A DNA stretch of 64,000 nt from Actinomycetota bacterium (GCA_005883215.1 VAYS01000012.1:70628-134627); one strand, 5' to 3'. Positions 17,601 through 25,855 are shown, numbered from the stretch's first letter. The notes: generated by a model from the letters alone, not told the origin. Made by a program: numbers and translations.

Positions 17601-19472
17601 GGCGTAGACCTGACCCTGGATGTCGATCTGAGACTGGTTGGGATCGATGCGCTCGAACCAGTCGGGCGAGGTGATGCCGGCCTCGGGAGGAATCTTGCCC
17701 TGGGCCGCGGCCCACACGGCGTTAAAGGCGTTGAGGCGTCCATAGCCATAGAACTCGTCAAACCCCTTGCGCGCCGGGTAGCGCCGGGTGTCGGGGCCTG
17801 CGCTGGTCCCGCCGTTCTGCTCGGAGGAGAAGAGCATGTTGTGGTTGGGATCGGTGCATGTAGGGGTAGGCGCCGCGCAGGAAGGCTCGGGTTGCTGGGC
17901 GAAGTTGACGTCGTCGGCCTGCCCATGGTTGGTGTCGCCCGTGCCGGTGTAGGTGTCTCCATCGGTCGGACCGCCACCCTGGTCGGCCGAGGTGGAGCTG
18001 TTGATGTTTCCCGAGGCCATCAGCTGACGCACCTCGTTGGCGGTGATGACGCAGCGCTGTCCGTTGACCCGACGGCAGTCGTCGGAGGGCTGCAGCGTCC
18101 CGGCATCCCGCGCGTTTAGGGCCGCCGAGTAGATCAGGCCCACGATCCCAGAGCTCTTTCCGGTGGCGTCCGAGGAACAGGAAGAGCTCTCGACCGCGAC
18201 CGTGATCTTGGTGGAGAAGTTCGTGCACCCGTTGAACTGCAGGTATGACTGCGAGCCGGGGGTGGCGGACAGGTCGTAGTTGGTGACCGAGTTGACCAGC
18301 ACCGTGTCCGAAAGCACCCCGGGCTGGTTGTGATGTTCGGCGGCCTCGTCGGCTGCTGAGGCCACCACCGTGGTGCCGTGCTGGTAGGCGTACTCGATCG
18401 CCTCGCGGGCCAGGTTTGAGTTGTTGAGCGTCCCCAGCGCCTCCTGGACCACGTAGGCGCCCTGGTCGGTGGCGTAGACCGCGGCCTGGGCGAACCGGTT
18501 GACGTCGGCTATGAATGACTCCCCCACGCGCAGAGGCATGACCATGCAGTTGGGGCACGTGCCCACCTTGTTGCCGTTGTTGGCCTCGGCGTTTGAGTCC
18601 TGGGCCTCGCCGCTGCCGTGGCCGTACTGGACGTCGTCGTAGGGGTTGTTCTTGTTGTCGACGAAGTCCCAGCCCGCGATGTCATTGGCGTAGCCGTTGT
18701 GGTCGTTGTCGTAATGGGTGCCCGCGGCGCAGGTTCCGAGGCTGCGATCGCTGTTGATCTGGCAGTTTCCGAAGCGGAGGATCAGGTCCTCCGGCGTCAT
18801 GGTCGCCGCCGGTCCGTGGCGGTCGGGGTTGGTCAGGGAGATGCGGTTGTCGCAGGCATAGTCGGAGAGGTTCACCACTCCGTCCCCGTTTGCGTCGTAG
18901 GCCCCGCTCGTGTAGTTGGCGCAGGTCTGGCCAGTCGGAAGCAGGGTGGCGTCGGTTGGGGTGGGGTCCACCTCGGGGTAGGGCAGCTCGCCCGTGTTGA
19001 GGCGCACTTTCTTGCGCAGGTCGTTCATGGCGCCCGTGTCGTTCCACTTGATGCCCGAATCGAGCACGGCGATGGGAACGTCCGGGCGACCGGTCGTCTG
19101 CGCCCACCCGGTTCGGACGTTCTTGCCGCCGTAGTCGCCAAAGCACGCGCTCGTCGGGGGAAAGTCGGTGAGCGGGAAGCTCGCGTTGTTGTCGGTTACC
19201 GCACCGCCACGCAGCCCGCACAGCTCGCTGAGCTTGCCGTTGTTGTCGGCGATCGACTGAGGGCTGCTCTCGGGCGAGGTGGCAAAGCGAAAGTCGTCGC
19301 CGAAGTCGTTGGGCTGCCCGGAGCCCGGGTTCTTGTGGTAGGTGGAGGGTTGACCGGCCGTACCGTCGCCTACGTAGGGGAAGTCCGCCCGCGCGCCGCC
19401 GGCGCTCGCCGCCGACAACGCGGTCGCCAGCCCGACCGCGAGCGCCCACCGGCGCGAGCGATCACGCCGCAT
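14667..19472 (-). CDS. Large exported subtilase-like protein with FG-GAP/VCBS propeller, active site apparently degenerate
   Basis: 1601 aa from the ATG at 19472, preceded by a purine-rich site and followed by a signal peptide (residues 1-30). The S8-like region covers about 130-625, with Asp138 in AVLDSG and His285 in YGHGSGEA. The usual AGN motif with the oxyanion Asn reads VVASAADE (about 369-376). No GTSxAxP serine motif is seen; the matching place (430-446) reads SSDATGKSSGIVG. DANGDGVVNLSDY (about 193-205) is a calcium-binding-type loop. Repeats such as LADIDGDNRSELVVA and VADIDGSGKPEIVVG (about 800-1130) indicate an integrin-like beta-propeller. The C-terminal 110 residues are an Arg/Cys-rich module. 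A cell-surface binding protein is more likely than a classical protease. Confidence 0.75.
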   Translation of the reverse strand: MRRDRSRRWALAVGLATALSAASAGGARADFPYVGDGTAGQPSTYHKNPGSGQPNDFGDDFRFATSPESSPQSIADNNGKLSELCGLRGGAVTDNNASFPLTDFPPTSACFGDYGGKNVRTGWAQTTGRPDVPIAVLDSGIKWNDTGAMNDLRKKVRLNTGELPYPEVDPTPTDATLLPTGQTCANYTSGAYDANGDGVVNLSDYACDNRISLTNPDRHGPAATMTPEDLILRFGNCQINSDRSLGTCAAGTHYDNDHNGYANDIAGWDFVDNKNNPYDDVQYGHGSGEAQDSNAEANNGNKVGTCPNCMVMPLRVGESFIADVNRFAQAAVYATDQGAYVVQEALGTLNNSNLAREAIEYAYQHGTTVVASAADEAAEHHNQPGVLSDTVLVNSVTNYDLSATPGSQSYLQFNGCTNFSTKITVAVESSSCSSDATGKSSGIVGLIYSAALNARDAGTLQPSDDCRRVNGQRCVITANEVRQLMASGNINSSTSADQGGGPTDGDTYTGTGDTNHGQADDVNFAQQPEPSCAAPTPTCTDPNHNMLFSSEQNGGTSAGPDTRRYPARKGFDEFYGYGRLNAFNAVWAAAQGKIPPEAGITSPDWFERIDPNQSQIDIQGQVYARGSSYTCTLEVAAGGQPNNAPASGGGDFHSVSSSFCDGSTAHTDPYSGSLGHLDVTTLKSYFPPTNTGNFDGREPGLAGAQTSNGRPSTMPYAFTVRVVVRTAGANPMSGMDRRQFFLHRDADTLNQNWPKDLHTDGASSPVLADIDGDNRSELVVATSDGLVHAYRSDGSEVSGWPVHTRALSLHNEVAYSTAGGPISAPRYGAILGSLAAGDLFHDGRIEILADDLEGNVYAWDSSGHEVFHTTSNPAYSGNPTTVPGHDEYQSIRTGHMTRTDHGFAMAPVLAHLDGNPHGPLDIVAAGLDRHLYAWHADGTPVPGFPVLVVDPSKVTAVDPTTHLVTFNPGLDDGLTADQGKLVDTPAVADIDGSGKPEIVVGSNEEYDRSNDGFNAGAFDTASLQPLAAGGGSIGLHFGNSRLYAIKPTGLPSGESPSTVTQIHDAFLANWPFKVGLIDRGLLPDVGEGVTGSPVVGPVACPSGPDVGQTAPKVGVIPDAGPGYILNRDATSCYGNDGSGDIALQTDFAAGTTKYDTPAIPAVGDPAFGNVGGQVTFMAPATGLVRALDVVANEYQGGQDFLAAWNPSSGQFMPGWPTPVNDLQFLTGPSTGAIDQTSLNESPLEGSASQDLAAFGPTGAPAGPNWPKLTGDWTVANPTLGSFGTLDTEAGKPKDVVSITRYGSLTVYKTPASACSPSSWPRYHHDLANSGDYSRDAFPPGKPMNAAISGAQLTFTAPGNDLMCGTADHYQAATSDSPITPQSFASALPIQSLPAPHAAGSAESITLPTGTLRYVAVRAVDGQGNLGLPAVVDRGTSTPLGGGSGPGGASGSGSGGTSGPTFGGLGPGGASGPPCLATAPRSKLSHRLGRHARPTLRGTSVDVGCSRSAVRGVQVLVARLLRHRRCQFVTTGGRLTRPRSCQRPVYLTARVRARRDGSVTWSLPLRRRLPHGRYEALTRAYDAQGHFESRALRSSRLFFRVR

Positions 19473-19592
19473 TCCCTTGCCTCCCGCTCTGCGCCTCCCC
19501 AGCACCGCCCCTGCATGGTGGCACGCGTCACGAGCGAGCGCCACCGGTTGCCCGGCGCGGGCGTCACCGCCCTTACCTGGCCGGGCTCGGGC

Positions 19593-20990
19593 TCAGGCGT
19601 CGCCGGTCAGCTCCAGCCAGATCTCGCTTCGCGTCGGGAAGGCCGGCACGGCGTGGGCCAGCGTGGCCAACGGGACCTCGCTCACCACCGCGATGGTGGC
19701 GGCCTGAAGCCACTCGGCCACGTCCGGTCCGACGAAGGTGGCGCCGACCAGAACGCCGCGCCGGTCGTCGATGACAAAGCGGGTGCGGCCGGGCGCACCC
19801 CGCCCATGGAAGCTTGCGCCCGCCGTGCCCTGGGTGTCCGCGTCCACCAGGCGCACGTCCAGGCCCTCCTCCTCGGCGGTCGCGGCGGTGAGACCGACGG
19901 CCGCGACCTGGGGTTCGGTGAACGTCACCCGCGGCGCGCGCCCTCCGTCCAGCCGCGGGCCATCCGGATCGGGTTCGCCGCGGATCGCCCGCGCCGCCAG
20001 ACGCGCGTGGTATTTGGCCATGTGGGTCAGCGGCACGCGGCCGTTGATGTCACCGATGGCATAGAGCCACGGGCGATCGGGCACCTGCATGGTGTCCGTC
20101 ACCTCGACCGGCCCCTCGGCGGACAGGCCGACCGTCTCCAGGCCGAGATCGGCGGTGCGGGGCGCGCGGCCCGCGGCCGCCAGCAGGGCGTCGGTCCGCA
20201 CCGCCTGTCCCGAGTCGAGCTCGAGCACCAGCTCGGCCCCCTCGCGGCGGACCGCCTTGGCCTCCGCGCCGAGCAGAACTTCGACTCCGCCATCGCGCAG
20301 CGCCTCGGCGACCAGCTCGCCGGCGAACGGCTCCTCGCGGGCGAGCAGTCGATCGGCGACTTCGATCAGCCACACCTCGCTGCCCAGCGAGCGCCAGGCC
20401 TGGGCCAGCTCGACGCCCACCGGTCCTCCGCCCATGATCGCCAGGCGCTCGGGCGCCTCGCCCGCCCCCGTGCCCTCGCGGTTGGTCCACGGCCGGGCCT
20501 CGGTCAGCCCGGGGATGGGTGGAATCGTCGCCGTAGACCCGCCCGCGAGCACGACCGCCCGGCGCGCCACCAGGCGCTGGTCGCCGACCCGCACCCGCCG
20601 TTCGCCCTCCAGGCGGCCGTGGCCGCGGAAGAGCTCGACCTTTCGCTCGGCCAGCCACGGGAGCTGGCCGCTGTCGTCGAGGTGGTGGATGACCTCGTCG
20701 CGGCGCCGCAACGCCGCGGCGACGTCGAGTGACCCGGTGAACGCTTGGGCGGCGCCCGGGACGCGGGCCGCCTCACCCAGCACTTCGGCGGGGCGCAGGA
20801 GCGCCTTGGAGGGCATGCAGGCGTAGTAGGAGCACTCGCCGCCGATCAGCTCGGACTCGACCAGGGCCACCCGCAGCGGCGGCTTACCCGCCCCGAGCTC
20901 GCCCGCGAGCACCTCACCGCCGGGACCCGCCCCGACCACGACCACGTCGAACTCGCGCTCGGTGCCGCTGGCAGGAGGCGCGTCCTCCAT
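19593..20990 (-). CDS. Pyridine nucleotide-disulfide oxidoreductase (dihydrolipoamide dehydrogenase/mercuric reductase-like)
   Basis: 465 aa, full length for class I flavoprotein disulfide reductases. The FAD motif is VVVVGAGPGGEVLAGEL (about 16-32). The redox pair lies in GGECSYYACMPSK, a CxxxxC variant of the usual GGTCxxxGCIPSK. The NAD(P) motif is IMGGGPVGVELA and the second FAD motif is LYAIGDINGRVPL. The C-terminal dimerisation part is present, but I do not see the HxxxxE pair that assists the dithiol in lipoamide dehydrogenases, so the substrate is uncertain. It starts two bases after the stop of the small gene upstream and ends a three-gene operon with the LLM-SCP2 protein. Confidence 0.85.
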   Translation of the reverse strand: MEDAPPASGTEREFDVVVVGAGPGGEVLAGELGAGKPPLRVALVESELIGGECSYYACMPSKALLRPAEVLGEAARVPGAAQAFTGSLDVAAALRRRDEVIHHLDDSGQLPWLAERKVELFRGHGRLEGERRVRVGDQRLVARRAVVLAGGSTATIPPIPGLTEARPWTNREGTGAGEAPERLAIMGGGPVGVELAQAWRSLGSEVWLIEVADRLLAREEPFAGELVAEALRDGGVEVLLGAEAKAVRREGAELVLELDSGQAVRTDALLAAAGRAPRTADLGLETVGLSAEGPVEVTDTMQVPDRPWLYAIGDINGRVPLTHMAKYHARLAARAIRGEPDPDGPRLDGGRAPRVTFTEPQVAAVGLTAATAEEEGLDVRLVDADTQGTAGASFHGRGAPGRTRFVIDDRRGVLVGATFVGPDVAEWLQAATIAVVSEVPLATLAHAVPAFPTRSEIWLELTGDA

Positions 20991-20992
20991 GC

Positions 20993-21232
20993 TCAGGAGT
21001 CCAGCAGGTGGTCGATCGTGTACTGCTCGGGCGGCTGGCGCTCGCGGGGGCCGCCCCGGGCCCAGTGATCGATGACCTCGCGGGCGGTGGCGTGGCGGTA
21101 GCTGATGCCCCGTTCGATGGGCTCGATCGCCAGCTGGTCGGCCGGCCCGATCCCCCGGACGTGGGCGTGGAACAGGCGCCCCCGCTTGTTGACCTTCACC
21201 ACGTCACCGGGATGGATCGCGCGCAGGCGCAC
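20993..21232 (-). CDS. Small conserved-looking hypothetical protein
   Basis: 79 aa, GTG start. The first half (IHPGDVVKVNKRGRLFHAHV) reads like a small beta-barrel strand set. The middle has GISYRHATAREVIDHW and the end is charged. There is no signal peptide, membrane segment or catalytic motif. The gene is packed between the LLM-SCP2 gene (33 bases upstream) and the flavoprotein gene (two bases downstream), which is the main reason to believe it is real. Function unknown. Confidence 0.6.
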   Translation of the reverse strand: MRLRAIHPGDVVKVNKRGRLFHAHVRGIGPADQLAIEPIERGISYRHATAREVIDHWARGGPRERQPPEQYTIDHLLDS

Positions 21233-21265
21233 CGCGGGATGGTCGTGGGCAACCCGGTCGGAAGC

Positions 21266-23014
21266 TCAGTAGGGAGAGGGACCGCCGAACATCTCGGTTA
21301 GCCGGCCGGCCACCGTCAAATCGCCCTCGATGATCGTGCGGCCCTCGAGCAGCGCCCGCACGGGGGGCAGCTCGCCCGCCGCGACGCGCGCGAAGTCGGC
21401 CACTCCCATCCGTATGCGCACCGCGGCGTCGGGCGAGTCGCCCGAGCGCGCGGCGGCTCGTCCCTCGGAGACGGTGATCGTCCAGGTGGCCGGGGTCGCC
21501 CCGTTCTCGTCGAGGCCCAGCTCGTAGGTGACGTCGCCCCGAAAGCCAAAAGCGAACCGGGGCTCGAACGAGCTCGCCATCGCGGTGAACATCGCCCTCA
21601 GGGCCAGGGGAGAGCCGAAGCGGCGCTCGAGCTGGCGGTCCGAGGCGCCGTCGACCAACCGCTCGAGTAGCGCCTGGCCGCCTCGGCGCAGCTCGCGCCG
21701 CGCGCGGTCGCGGGCCAGGGCGGCGAGCTGGCCCGGGCGGGGGGCGCCGCGCGCGCGGGCCCGCTCGAGCTCGGCCCGCTCGTCGATGCGATAGGCGATG
21801 GGCGCCTGCCGCGGAGCGGGGCGCCGAGCGAGCGCCGCCTCCATGGAGCCGGCAAGCCGCTCGTGCTTCTCCGCCTCCACCCGCTCGGCCGCCTCGGCGA
21901 ACGCCGGCAGGACCATCTCGCCGAACAGCTCCAGGCTCTCGCAGATGTGCTCGTGGCGGTTGGGCCCGGCCTGCAGCACGAAGCCGATCTGGTCGACGCC
22001 CACCGCCTCATAGCGGCGCACGAGGTCGGCGATCTGGTCCGGCGTACCGATCGCGCCCCGCAGCGATCCCAGGCCCTGCTGGAGCAGCTTGATTCCCAGC
22101 GGCGCCCGGTCGGCGGCGACGATCGAGCGGGCAAAGCCCGTCTCGTCGCGGTGCTCGGTGAACTCGTCGAACACGTCGGTGCGCCCGGGCAGGTGGGGGC
22201 GGATGCCGAAGTAGTGGGCCAGCGAGTAGCCGAAGAAATGGGCGCCGTCGATCCCCCGCTCGATCGCCTCCTGCTCGTCGCGGTGACACATCATCGGGAG
22301 CACGACGGCGAGATTGGGGTTGACGGCAAAGCCGGCGGGCTGGCATTCCGGCGAGGCGATCAGCTCGTAGTAGCGTCGCACCCACTCGCCGGCGTCCTCG
22401 GGCTCGACGAAGGAGAACGACAGCGCCCCGATGCCCCGCCGGGCGGCGAACTCGATCGTCTCCCGTCTGCTGCACGCCACCCACAGGGGGGGATGGGGCC
22501 TCTGCAGCGGCTTGGGGACGACATTGCGCGGCGGCATGCGCAGGTAGGGGCTGTCCCAACCGGCGAAGGGCTCCTCGACGAACATCCGGGTGATCGCGTC
22601 GATCGCGTCCTCCCACATGGCACGCTTGGCCTCCCGGTCCACGCCGAAGCCGCCGAGCTCGGCGGCCGCGCTCGACTCGCCGGTGCCGAACTCGACCCGC
22701 CCGTCGGAGATCAGATCCAGGGTGGCCACCCGCTCGGCGACGCGGGCGGGGTGGTTGACCTGCTGGGGCAGCTGGACGATCCCGTGGCCGAGACGGATCC
22801 GCCGCGTGCGCATCGCCGCCGCCGCCAGGAACACCTCTGGTGCCGAGGAGTGCGAGTACTCCTCCAGGAAGTGGTGCTCGACCTCCCATACGTAGTCGAA
22901 GCCGACGCGGTCGGCGATCTCGATCTGCTCGAGCGCCTCGTGGAGCAGACGGTGCTCGGAGTCCGCATCCCAGGGGCGCGGCAGCTGGTGCTCGTAGAAG
23001 AGCCCGAAGCGCAT
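21266..23014 (-). CDS. Luciferase-like (LLM) monooxygenase fused to an SCP2 sterol-binding domain
   Basis: 582 aa. Residues 1-370 are a bacterial-luciferase-type TIM barrel (MRFGLFYEHQLPRPW, RLGHGIVQLPQQVNHPARVAERVATLD, VGVDQIGFVLQ) that would use reduced flavin or F420. After an Arg/Glu-rich linker (about 380-440) the C-terminal 110 residues read FAFGFRGDVTYELGLDE, AAVRIRMGVADFARVAAGE and IEGDLTVAGRLTEMF. That is an SCP2/SCPx-type lipid-binding fold. The fusion implies oxidation of a hydrophobic substrate held by the SCP2 part; this is inference. It is the first gene of an operon with the 79-aa protein and the flavoprotein. The 232 bases between its start and the divergent repeat-protein gene show no gene. 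Confidence 0.85.
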   Translation of the reverse strand: MRFGLFYEHQLPRPWDADSEHRLLHEALEQIEIADRVGFDYVWEVEHHFLEEYSHSSAPEVFLAAAAMRTRRIRLGHGIVQLPQQVNHPARVAERVATLDLISDGRVEFGTGESSAAAELGGFGVDREAKRAMWEDAIDAITRMFVEEPFAGWDSPYLRMPPRNVVPKPLQRPHPPLWVACSRRETIEFAARRGIGALSFSFVEPEDAGEWVRRYYELIASPECQPAGFAVNPNLAVVLPMMCHRDEQEAIERGIDGAHFFGYSLAHYFGIRPHLPGRTDVFDEFTEHRDETGFARSIVAADRAPLGIKLLQQGLGSLRGAIGTPDQIADLVRRYEAVGVDQIGFVLQAGPNRHEHICESLELFGEMVLPAFAEAAERVEAEKHERLAGSMEAALARRPAPRQAPIAYRIDERAELERARARGAPRPGQLAALARDRARRELRRGGQALLERLVDGASDRQLERRFGSPLALRAMFTAMASSFEPRFAFGFRGDVTYELGLDENGATPATWTITVSEGRAAARSGDSPDAAVRIRMGVADFARVAAGELPPVRALLEGRTIIEGDLTVAGRLTEMFGGPSPY

Positions 23015-23246
23015 CGGTTGGCCCGACGATACCGCGGGGCTCGCGCCGGGAGCCTTGCCGTCCGGACCCTGGGGTTGGATACTGCACCGGCCCGCCGGGC
23101 GTTGGGGATTCCCGTCGCCGCGGGCACCGCCATTGGCATACGCGATTCCCCACCGACAGGGTGACGGCCGCGGCGTCGGGACCGGCGCCGCGAGTCAGGC
23201 CAACGGCGCTCGTCCGACAGCGGCGGGCATCGATCTAAGCGGCCTG

Positions 23247-24272
23247 ATGCGGGTTCCCGCCGCGCTGGGGTCGCTGGCGCTCCAGCCGGTCGAGCTCGTG
23301 CTGCGCGCCACGGGCGCGGGCGGGTTGATGAAGGCGCTTGTCGACGCCCTGCGCTCGGTGCCCCGCCTGGTGGCAACGCTCGAGCGTCTGGCCGACTCGG
23401 CCCAGACGCTCGACCGGCTGGCCGAGGCCACCGACGCACTCGAGCGCCTGGCCGAGAGCGCCGGGGCGATCGAGCAGCTGGCGGCGACCCGACCCACGCT
23501 CGAGAAGCTGGTGGCCACCGGCGAGCACCTGGCCACCCTGGCCGAGATGGGTCAGACCATGGAGGCGCTGGCCGCCACCGGTGTGCACCTCGAGGAGCTC
23601 GCGGCGATGGGCGAGACCATGCGCGCGCTCGCCCTGGCCAGCGACGCGGTCGGTCGCCTGGCCGACATGCGCGAGGTCATGGAGCAGCTGGCGGGGACGG
23701 CCGGCCACCTGGAGGCGCTGGCCGACACCGGCCAGACGCTCGGTGACCTGGCCGCCGCCCGTCCCTTCCTCGAGCAGCTGGCGGCCTCGGCGCCCACGCT
23801 CGAGCGCCTGGCGGGGTCGGCTTCCTCGCTCGAGCGCCTGGCGGAGACGACCGGGGCGCTCAACCGGCTGGCCGAGACCACCGACGCGCTCGAAGAGCTC
23901 GCGCGCGGATCGGCGGCCCTCCCCGAGCTCGCGCGCGCGTCGCGGGTGCTGCCGGAGATGCCCGAGCAGGTGACCGCCCTGCAGGGACACGTGATCGAGA
24001 CCAATCGCCGGCTGACGGCGCTGGAGCCCGACGTGCGCGAGCTGGTGGGCACCATGGCCGAGCTCGACGAGTCGATCGCGGTGCTGGCCCAGACGATGGG
24101 ACCGCTGCAGGGGGCCACCAGCCGTCTGGGACGGATCGTCGACCGCCTGCCCGACCGGCGTCGCCGGCGCCAGCTGCGGGCCGAACAGAAGGCCCTCGAG
24201 GAACGGCAGGCCCAGCGGGACGATGAGGCCGGCGCCCCCGCCGAGGGCGAGGGCGAGGCCGAAGAAGGCTGA
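23247..24272 (+). CDS. Protein made of 19 consecutive decapeptide repeats (xLxxLAxxxx)
   Basis: 341 aa from the ATG at 23247; earlier in-frame starts exist but add Pro/Arg/Gly-rich sequence with no repeat. Residues 44-233 divide without gap or insertion into 19 ten-residue units such as TLERLADSAQ, ALERLAESAG and HLEELAAMGE, with Leu at position 2 and Leu-Ala at positions 5-6. The next part (234-300) is also helical (VTALQGHVIETNRRLTALEP) and heptad-like. The tail is Arg-rich, then Glu/Gly/Ala-rich and acidic. There is no signal peptide; residues 5-30 are moderately hydrophobic. It is probably a long rod or solenoid. Function unknown. Its stop codon overlaps the predicted CTG start of the GH1 gene. 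Confidence 0.75.
   Translation: MRVPAALGSLALQPVELVLRATGAGGLMKALVDALRSVPRLVATLERLADSAQTLDRLAEATDALERLAESAGAIEQLAATRPTLEKLVATGEHLATLAEMGQTMEALAATGVHLEELAAMGETMRALALASDAVGRLADMREVMEQLAGTAGHLEALADTGQTLGDLAAARPFLEQLAASAPTLERLAGSASSLERLAETTGALNRLAETTDALEELARGSAALPELARASRVLPEMPEQVTALQGHVIETNRRLTALEPDVRELVGTMAELDESIAVLAQTMGPLQGATSRLGRIVDRLPDRRRRRQLRAEQKALEERQAQRDDEAGAPAEGEGEAEEG
23376..23945 (+). repeat. 30-bp period coding repeat (19 units)
   Basis: Each 30-base unit encodes one decapeptide xLxxLAxxxx. At DNA level units are similar (for example CTCGAGCGCCTGGCCGA) but not identical, so protein-level selection rather than recent slippage maintains the period. Confidence 0.8.
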
Positions 24273-25855
24273 GGCGCACCGCGCTCCTGGCGGCCGGGCT
24301 GTCCGGCCTGGCCCTGGCGGCCCCGGCGGCCCACGCCGGGCCCGGCGGCTTCGGGCGCGGCTTTCTCTGGGGGACGGCTACCTCCGCGTTTCAGGTTGAG
24401 ATGGGCGGCCGGCCGGCGCACGCCGATCCGAACTCGGACTGGTGGATGTGGGTGCGCGATCCCGCCAACCTGGCCTCGCACCGGGTCAGCGGAGACCTGC
24501 CCGAGCGGGGTCCCGGCGAATACGCCCTCTACCGGCGCGACATCGGTCTCGCTCGGCGGGTGCTGGGGGCCAACGCCTTTCGCCTGTCGATCGAGTGGAG
24601 TCGCATATTCCCCCGCTCGACGGCGTCGGTGGACGCCAGGCGGGGCTTTACCCCACGCGTGCTGCGCCGCCTGGACGCGCTGGCCGACCACCGCGCGGTC
24701 GTGCACTACGGCGCCGAGCTGCGGGCCATCCGTCGCGCCCACATGGTCCCGCTGGTGACCGTCAATCACTTCACCCTGCCCGCCTGGCTGGACGCCGGGG
24801 TGCCCGCGCGCGACGCCTTCTCCCGGCTTGCCCCCTCCGACGCGCTGCCCTCGGGGTTCGGCCCCCGCGGCTGGCTCGACGCCGCCACGGTGCGCGAGTT
24901 CGCCAAGTACGCCGCCTACCTGGGTTGGCGCTACCGCCGCCTGGTGCGGATGTGGACGCCGATCAACGAGCCGGTGCCGATGGTCGTCGACGGCTACTTC
25001 AACGGCGCCGGGGTCGGGAGCAACTTCCCGCCGGGGGCGTTTTCCTATCGGGCCCTGGCCCCGCTGCTGGTCAACCTCCTGCACGCCAACGCCGCCGCCT
25101 ACGATGCGCTCAAGGCCACCGACCCCGGGGCCAGGGTGGGCCTGGTGCAGAGCCTGGTGGCGTTCACGCCCGCCAACCCCGCCTCGGCGCGGGACCTGGC
25201 GGGGGCGGCCCACGCCGACCAGCTCTATAACCGCCTCTTCCTGGACGGGGCGGTCCGGGGGGTGATCGACGCCGACCTGAACGGGCGCGTCGATGCCGGG
25301 GAGCGCCATCCGGCGCTGGCGGGCAAGGCCGACTTCGTCGGCGTCAACTACTACTTCCGTGGGCGGGTGACCGGGGTGGGCACGGCGCTGACGCCGCTGG
25401 TTCCGCTTCTGGACTTCGTGCCCACCTTCACCTATCGCAGCCCGGTGGCCCCCGGGGCGCCGCCGTGTCCGACCACGTGCAGCGACGCGGGGTCCGAGAT
25501 CTATCCCCAGGGCCTGCGCGCCGTGCTGGGAGTGGCGGGCGGCTACCACAGGCCGGTCTACATCACCGAGAACGGGATCGCCGACGCTCGCGACCGACTG
25601 CGGCCCAGCTACCTGGTGCGCCACCTCGCCGTCCTGCGCCGGGCGATGGCCGACCACGTGGCCAACGTGCGCGGCTACTTTCACTGGTCGCTGATCGACA
25701 ACCTGGAATGGACGGCGGGCTACCGGCCAAAGTTCGGCCTGTTCTCCTTTGACCCCCGCACCCTGCGGCGCACCGCCCGCCCCAGCGCGCGCATCTTCGC
25801 CCGCGTGGCGCGCGCCAACCGCATCCCCACCGCCCTGGCGCGCCGCTACCGCTGA
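24269..25855 (+). CDS. Secreted glycoside hydrolase family 1 (beta-glycosidase), probable CTG start
   Basis: 528 aa if translation starts at CTG 24269. The first in-frame ATG (24401) would remove the conserved GH1 opening FLWGTATSAFQVE and a good signal peptide (RRTALLAAGLSGLALAAP then AHA). No ATG, GTG or TTG lies in frame between the upstream stop (TGA at 24224) and 24401. The CTG overlaps the TGA of the previous gene as CTGA, with GAGG ten bases before. The catalytic acid/base Glu234 lies in INEP and the nucleophile Glu434 in ITENG. NLEWTAGYRPKFGLF is the usual GH1 C-terminal signature region. It should hydrolyse beta-glucosides or related sugars outside the cytoplasm. Confidence 0.85.
   Translation: MRRTALLAAGLSGLALAAPAAHAGPGGFGRGFLWGTATSAFQVEMGGRPAHADPNSDWWMWVRDPANLASHRVSGDLPERGPGEYALYRRDIGLARRVLGANAFRLSIEWSRIFPRSTASVDARRGFTPRVLRRLDALADHRAVVHYGAELRAIRRAHMVPLVTVNHFTLPAWLDAGVPARDAFSRLAPSDALPSGFGPRGWLDAATVREFAKYAAYLGWRYRRLVRMWTPINEPVPMVVDGYFNGAGVGSNFPPGAFSYRALAPLLVNLLHANAAAYDALKATDPGARVGLVQSLVAFTPANPASARDLAGAAHADQLYNRLFLDGAVRGVIDADLNGRVDAGERHPALAGKADFVGVNYYFRGRVTGVGTALTPLVPLLDFVPTFTYRSPVAPGAPPCPTTCSDAGSEIYPQGLRAVLGVAGGYHRPVYITENGIADARDRLRPSYLVRHLAVLRRAMADHVANVRGYFHWSLIDNLEWTAGYRPKFGLFSFDPRTLRRTARPSARIFARVARANRIPTALARRYR

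Noticed and set aside
18618-20732. 700-codon plus-strand open frame
   Set aside because: It is antisense to the subtilase-like gene and the flavoprotein gene, both of which have clear motifs; its low-complexity composition fits a shadow frame.
23376-23945. 30-bp repeats as a possible CRISPR array
   Set aside because: Units are contiguous with no unique spacers, stay in frame and encode a decapeptide; no cas gene is nearby.
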